NCBI RefSeq assembly: GCF_002288925.2
Contig: NW_022098069.1
Coordinates: forward strand, 73,138,096-73,202,095
Length of the DNA stretch: 64,000 nucleotides
Source of the DNA: Delphinapterus leucas
Lineage: Eukaryota > Chordata > Mammalia > Artiodactyla > Monodontidae
Reading direction: 5' to 3'
Shown: piece after piece, positions 58,847-64,000 of the stretch
How the letters are laid out: each line of letters opens with the position of its first letter
How positions within the stretch are numbered: the first letter of the stretch is position 1
Position numbers and translations under genes: made by a program
Notes under the pieces: model-generated
What the model saw: the letters and a program-made list of their open reading frames with translations, nothing else
Databases searched by the model: none
What the model was told of the DNA's origin: nothing

Positions 58847-58856
58847 NNNNNNNNNN
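58847..58856. other. Assembly gap (10 N)
   Basis: Ten N directly after (TG)n and 'ttatc'. Probably a small gap caused by the dinucleotide tract. Confidence 0.98.
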
Positions 58857-59269
58857 CAGTCTGACAATGTTTGCTTTTAACTAGAGCATTTAGCTAATTT
58901 ATTTCTATTGAAAACACACATATTTATTGAAAACGTATATATTCGGACTTATTTCTTACTTTGTGCTTTTATTTTTTTTAACCTTCTTTTCCTATGTTCA
59001 TTTTTTCTCCCTTGTCTTCTTTTGGATTAACTGACTCCCCCTGCCTTCTTTCTGTTATTCTCCTCTAATAGCTGGGAATAAATATACTCTATTTCTATTT
59101 TTCCTCTGCTTCCCCATAAACTAAGAATACATATTTAATGTAACAAAATTTGAAGTTAATCAATATTTACTGTCAACCAAACAACACATAGAATTTGGTG
59201 TGCTTTAAAAATGATGATCACCATTGCATCCTCCACTTAAGTAATACCACATTGCCCAATAGAAAAAAC

Positions 59270-59525
59270 TAGACCAGAGCAAGGAGGACCAGGAGCGCTA
59301 CGAAGAATGGGGCAGGAAGGTCAGTGTGGCTGGAGCAGAGTGAGCTAGGGGAAAGTACCAAGAGACCAAGTCAAACAAGCAATGGAGGGTCGCCTCAGGT
59401 TGGACCTCGTGGGCCATTTCAATGCTATGTGGCTTTTACTCAGAGTAACATGTAAAGCCTTTGGAGGGTTTTGAGCAGAGAAGTGACATAAATTGACATT
59501 TACTTTAAAAAGCCTCTCCCTTAAT
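59270..59525. repeat. Ancient mammalian repeat
   Basis: 'ggtcagtgtggctggagcag', 'agtgagctaggggaaagtac', 'cctcgtgggccatttcaatg' and 'tttggagggttttgagcaga' with 'gaagtgacataaattgacat' are an unmistakable common ancient repeat. I cannot name the family with certainty. Confidence 0.65.
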
Positions 59526-59904
59526 TTAAATACCAAGACATTAGAGAACTTTACTCAAAAACAATATTTTACTTCTACATATACATGTACATACAAATGT
59601 ATCTTACTTGGATAAAAGGAAAGAAGGATATCACATGGGAGATGATTTTAAATATATGTGTCTAATGCTAATTAAATCTTTTAAATCTAAGTTTTCAGTA
59701 GGAAAATAAAACTATAGATAATCAGGATAAAATTATGCCCTAATTACCCAAAGAATTCCACAACTACTCTATATTAAATATAAAATATATGTAAAATCTG
59801 CTTTGTACCTTAACAATACATCATGAAATTTTTTCATCCAAACAAATATATATCTAAATTAGTTTTTCACGGCTAGGTAATATTCCATTAAATGGATGAA
59901 CTGT
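59526..59904. other. No feature recognised
   Basis: AT-rich sequence without gene or assigned repeat. Confidence 0.4.
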
Positions 59905-62900
59905 CATTTTTCCAGCTTCATTGAGATATAATTGACAAATAACATTGCATAAATTTAAGATGTACATGTTGATTTGATAAACTTACATGTTGTAAAAAGG
60001 ATTACCACTGTAGCATTAGCTGATACCTCTGTCACCTCACATAATTATCATGTCCTTTTTGTGGTGGGAATATTTAGGACTTACTCCCTTAGCAAGTTTC
60101 AGGTATAGAATATAATACAGTTAACTATAATCACCATCTTGTACATTAGATCCCCAAAACTTATTCGTCTTATAACTTACAGTTTGTACCCTTTGACAAA
60201 CATCTCCCCATTTCCCCCATCCCCCAGACCCAGTAACCACCATTCTACTCTGTTTCTGAGTTTGACTTTTTGAATTCCATATATGAGTGATATTATATAG
60301 TATTTGACTTTCTCTGTCTGACTTATTTCACTTAACCTACCAACCTTAAGGTCTAGCCATGCTGTTATCAATGTCAGAATTTCCTTTTCTTCATGGCTGA
60401 GTAATATTCCAGTGTGTGTGTGTCACAACTTCTTTATCCATTCATCCATTGATGAACACTTAGGTTGTTTCTATATCCTGGCTATTGTGAATAATGCTGC
60501 AGTGAACATGGGAATGCAGATATCTCCTTAAGATTCTGGTTTCACCTTTGGATATATACCCAGAATTGGAATTACTGAATCATGTGGTAGCTCTATTTTC
60601 AATTTTTTTGAGGAAGTTCCATACTATTTTCCATAGTGGCTGTACCAACTTACATCCCCACATAGAGTGCACAAGGGTTCTTTTTTCTTCACATTCCCAC
60701 CAGTATTTGTAATCTGTTGTCTTTTTGATGGTAGCCTTTTTATCAGGTGTGAGGTGATTTCTCAATGTGGTTTTGCATTTCCATGATGACTAGTGATATT
60801 GACCATCTTTTCATGTATTTGTTGACCATTTCTATGTCTTCTTGGAGGAGAATTTTCTAAAGTTCCTCTGCCCATTTTTTAATCAGATTTTTTGGGTTGT
60901 TTTTTTTTTTTTTTGCTATTGAATTGTATGAGTTCTTATATATTTTGTAAATTAAGCCTTTATCAGATACATGATTTGCAATTATTTTCTCCCATTCTGT
61001 GGGTTGCCTTCTCATTTTGTTAATGGTTTCTTTTGCTATGCAGAAGCTTTTTAGTTTGATGTAGTACCACTTATTAATTCTTGCTTTTGTTACTTGTGCT
61101 TTTGGTGTCATACCCAAAAAATCCCCCTATGTTTTCTTCAAGGCGTTTTACGGTTTCAGGTTTAATCCCCCTATGTTTTCTTCTAGGGGTTTTACAGTTT
61201 CAGGTTTAAGTCTTTAATCCATTTCAAGTTAATTTTGTGAGTGGTGTAAGATAGGGGTCCAATTTCATGCTTTTGCATGTGGTTTTCCAGTTTTCTCAGC
61301 ACCATTTATTGAAGAGACTATTCTTTCACATTCAGTATTCTTGGCTCTTTTGTCAAATATTAGTTGACTGTATATGAGAGAGTTTATTTCTGGGCTCTTA
61401 ATTCTGTTCCACTAATCTATGTGTCTGTTTTTATGCCAGTACCATACTGCTTTGATTACTACAGCTTTGCAGTGTGGTTTGAAATCAGGCCTTGTGAGGC
61501 CTCCCTCTTTGTACTTTCTCAGAAATGCTTTGAGTATTCAAGGTCTTTTGTGTTTCCATGCAAATTTTAGGATGGTTTTCTCTATTTCTGTGGAAAATGA
61601 CATTGGAATTTTAATACAGATTACATTGAATCTATAGATGGTTTTGGATAGTATGGATATTTTTAAAATATTAATTCTTCCAATCCATGATCTTGGAATG
61701 TCTTTCCATTTATGCATGTCTTCTTCAATTTCTTTCATCATGGTCTTTTAGTTTCCAGTGTACAGATCTTTCATTTCCGTGGTTGAATTTATTCCTAATT
61801 ATTTTATTGGTTTTGATGTTATTGTGAATGAGATTGTTTTCTTTGTTTTTCAGATAGTTTATTTTTAGTGTATAGAATCACAACTGACTTTTACATGTTG
61901 ATTTTGTATCCTGAAACTTTAATGTATTTGTTGATTAATTCTAACAGTGTTTTGGTAGAGTCTATATATATAAAGAGTCTATATATATAAAATCCCATCA
62001 CTTGCAAACAAATGCAATTTCATTTCTTCCTCTCTGATTTGTATGGCTTTTATTTCTTTTTCTTGCTTGATTGCTCTGACTAGGGCTTCCAGTGTTATAT
62101 TGAATAGGAGTGGTGAGAGTGGGCACCCTTGTCTCGTTCCCAATCTTAGAGGAAAAGCTTTCAACTTTTCACCATAGAGTATGCTGTTAGTTATGGGTTT
62201 GCCATATATAGCCTTTATTATATTGAGGGATGTTTATTCTATACCAAACTTGTTGAGTGTTTATCGTGAAAGAACACTGTATTTTGTCAAATGTTTCTTC
62301 TGCATCTATTGAGATGATCATATGATTTTTATCTTTCATTCTATTAATGTGGTATATCACATTTATTGATTTCCATATGTTGAACCATCCTTGCATCCCA
62401 GGGATAAATCCCACATGATCATGGTGTATGATCCTTTTAATGCGCTATTGAATTCAACTTGCTAGTATTTTGTTGAGAATTTTTGCAACTTTATTCATCA
62501 GGGATATTGGCTTGTGATTTTCTTTTCTTATAGTGTCCTAATCTGGCTTTTGTATCAGGGTAATGCTGGCCTCTTAAAATGAGTTTTGAAGTATTCCCTT
62601 CTCTTCAATTTTTTGGAAGAGCTTGAGAAGAATTGGTATTAATTCTTTAAATGTTTGGTAAAAGTCACTAGTGAAACCATCTGGTTTTGGGGGGAGCTTT
62701 TCTTTGTTGGGAGGTTTTTGATTACTGATTCAATCTCCTTACTTCTTATTGGTCTGTTCAGATTTTCTATTTCTTCATGATTCAGTCTCAGGATGTATTT
62801 CTAGGAATTTATCCACTTCTTCTAGGTTGTCCAATTTGCTGGTGTATAATTTGCTCATAGTAATCTCTTATGATCCTTTGTATTTCTGTGGTATCATTTG

Positions 62901-64000
62901 TAATGTGTCCTCTTTTGTTTCTGATTTATTTATTTTTTGGAGTCTTCTCTCTTTTTTCTTAATTCCTTTTTTTTTTTTTTCTTTTTTTTTGTGTTACGCA
63001 GGCCTCTCACTGTTGTGGCCTCTCCCGTTGCGGAGCACAGGCTCCAGACGTGCAGGCTCAGCAGCCACGGCTCATGGGCCTAGCTGCTCCGCAGCATGTG
63101 GGATCTTCCCAGACCAGGGCACGAACCCGTGTCCCCTGCATCAGCAGGCGGACTCTCAACCACTGTGCCACCAGGGAAGCCCTTAATTCTTAATTAGCCT
63201 AGCTAAATTGCCAATTTTGTCTATTTTTTTAAAAAAAAACAGTTCATAGTTTCACTTACCTTTTCTATTGTTTTTTCTGATCTCTATTTCTATTATTTCT
63301 GCTCTGATCTTTGTTGTTTCCTTTCTTCTGCTAATTTTGGGCTTAGTTTGTTCTGGTTTTTCTAGTTCCTTGGGGTGTAAAGTTAAGTTGTTTATTTGAG
63401 AACTGTTTTGTTTCTTACATAGGCATTTATTGCTATAAACTTCCCTCTTAGAACTGTTTTGATGCATCCCATAAATTTTGCTCTGCTGTGTTTCCATTTT
63501 TGTCTGTCTCAAGATATTTTTAAATTTCTCTTTTGATTTCTTATTTGATCCATTGGCTGTTCAGGTGTGTGTTGCTTAATTTTCACGTTTGTGAATTTGC
63601 AAGCTTTCCTTCTGTTATTGATTTCTAGTTTCTTACCATTGTGACTGGAAAAGATACTTGGTATAATTTTATTCTTAAATTTGCTAAGACTTGTTTTGTG
63701 GCCTATATGTGATCTCTCCCTTCACTTTGAGCATATTCATTCTTAAAGCTGAAGTAAATCTCTTATAGGCAGCATATAGTTGGGTTGGGTCTTGTTTTTT
63801 ATCCATCCAGTCACTCTATGCCTTTTGATTCGAGAATTTAATCCATTTACATTAATTTTTTTTGTCAAGGCACTGTTTATTAATATTTGTTTAATAGCTA
63901 TTACTTTAAGACTTCTTAAAATTATTCTTGAATAATCCAAAAAAATTCTTTTAAAATAATTCTTTTTTAAATGGTCAATTTTTTTCAGGCTTATCATATT
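59905..64000 (-). mobile_element. L1 LINE (L1M-type), 3'UTR to ORF2 N-terminus, leaves the window
   Basis: The minus strand carries a 3'UTR at about 59905-60345 and the ORF2 C-terminus with landmarks 'tcatggctgagtaatattcc' (60393) and 'caccatttattgaagagact' (61300). The RT palm follows at 61850-62720, where the catalytic box reads FASD (61997-62008) instead of FADD. Linker sequence contains a CHR SINE (62967-63181). A shortened endonuclease sits at about 63720-63860, with an apparent deletion near 63720. Frames are broken throughout. There is a 44-bp tandem duplication at 61121-61208 and a 17-bp one at 61958-61991. Confidence 0.88.
62967..63181 (-). mobile_element. CHR SINE, short form, inside the L1
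   Basis: On the minus strand it reads 'gggcttccctggtggcacag' to 'gaggcctgcgtaacac' with a long A tail interrupted by one G. The target duplication 'cttaattc' lies at 62958-62965 and 63182-63189. The 145-codon plus frame at 62749-63186 is antisense L1 plus SINE. Confidence 0.95.

Larger units (their letters stand above)
55740..59130 (-). mobile_element. Very old L1 LINE, minus strand, with nested insertions
   Basis: The minus strand reads from a decayed 3'UTR (left) through the ORF2 C-terminus ('gctatcataaataatgcaac' at about 56262, 'tctatttgcatttccctgat' at about 56557) into the RT-to-endonuclease linker and endonuclease ('attttgtccaatattagtat' at about 58680). Most of the RT palm appears to be missing. 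Insertions are two CHR SINEs (56973-57180 and 57278-57583), a (TG)n tract and a 10-N gap. This copy is among the most diverged in the window. Confidence 0.8.

Noticed and set aside
62749..63186. 145-codon plus-strand frame
   Set aside because: Antisense of L1 ORF2 joined to antisense CHR SINE.
1..64000. CRISPR array, operon, prophage or other bacterial-type system
   Set aside because: The repeat content is mammalian throughout; no regularly spaced direct repeats with unique spacers and no operon-like gene runs exist.

Overview
This is gene-poor mammalian DNA, almost certainly from a cetacean (whale or dolphin). I found no intact protein-coding gene and no functional RNA gene. The organism call rests on 17 tRNA-derived SINEs that start 'cttccctggtggcgcagtgg' or close variants. 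These are the CHR family of Cetacea, hippopotamus and ruminants, and the short young form (about 205 bp, ending in 'gtaccgc' plus poly(A)) is typical of cetaceans. A CHR-rich window with cetartiodactyl-type L1 3' ends and shared ancient mammalian repeats (L2, MIR, MaLR LTRs) fits a whale genome assembly. CHR is named from knowledge of the family; no database was searched.

Layout. 1-10 kb: mostly unassigned sequence with an old minus-strand L1 (3.05-4.33 kb), L2 fragments, a hAT-like element and a small coding-like island (8.0-8.6 kb) that I cannot identify. 10-15.4 kb: dense nested insertions, comprising six CHR SINEs and two solo LTRs of one ERV family, one inside a MIR and the other itself hit by two SINEs. 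16.2-24 kb: a nearly full-length, plus-strand cetartiodactyl L1 with a 2-kb 5'UTR and broken ORF1 and ORF2, bracketed by (GAAA)n and holding a 100-N gap with a false duplication. 24-38 kb: hAT-like, MIR, MaLR LTR, several old L1 pieces in both orientations, and CHR copies. 38.9-44.4 kb: an internally deleted minus-strand L1 with its 5' end, beside a 5'-inverted L1. 45-52 kb: ancient LTRs, L2, MIR and microsatellites. 52.7-54.7 kb: old plus-strand L1. 55.7-59.1 kb: very old minus-strand L1 with two SINEs, a (TG)n tract and a 10-N gap. 59.9-64 kb: another minus-strand L1 that leaves the window.

How the parts relate. Nothing here works as a gene system. The content is a layered record of transposition: MIR/L2 first, then MaLR and other LTRs and L1M elements, then the ERV solo LTRs and younger L1s, and CHR SINEs last. 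Target-site duplications show the order directly in many places. L1 enzymes are expected to have mobilised the SINEs (11-17 bp duplications, A-rich tails), but every L1 reverse-transcriptase active site readable here is mutated. I found no previously undescribed system. The most useful observations are the assembly duplication at 22.5-23.1 kb, the nested LTR/SINE cluster at 11-15 kb with its repeated B-box-like motif, and the unidentified coding-like island at 8 kb.
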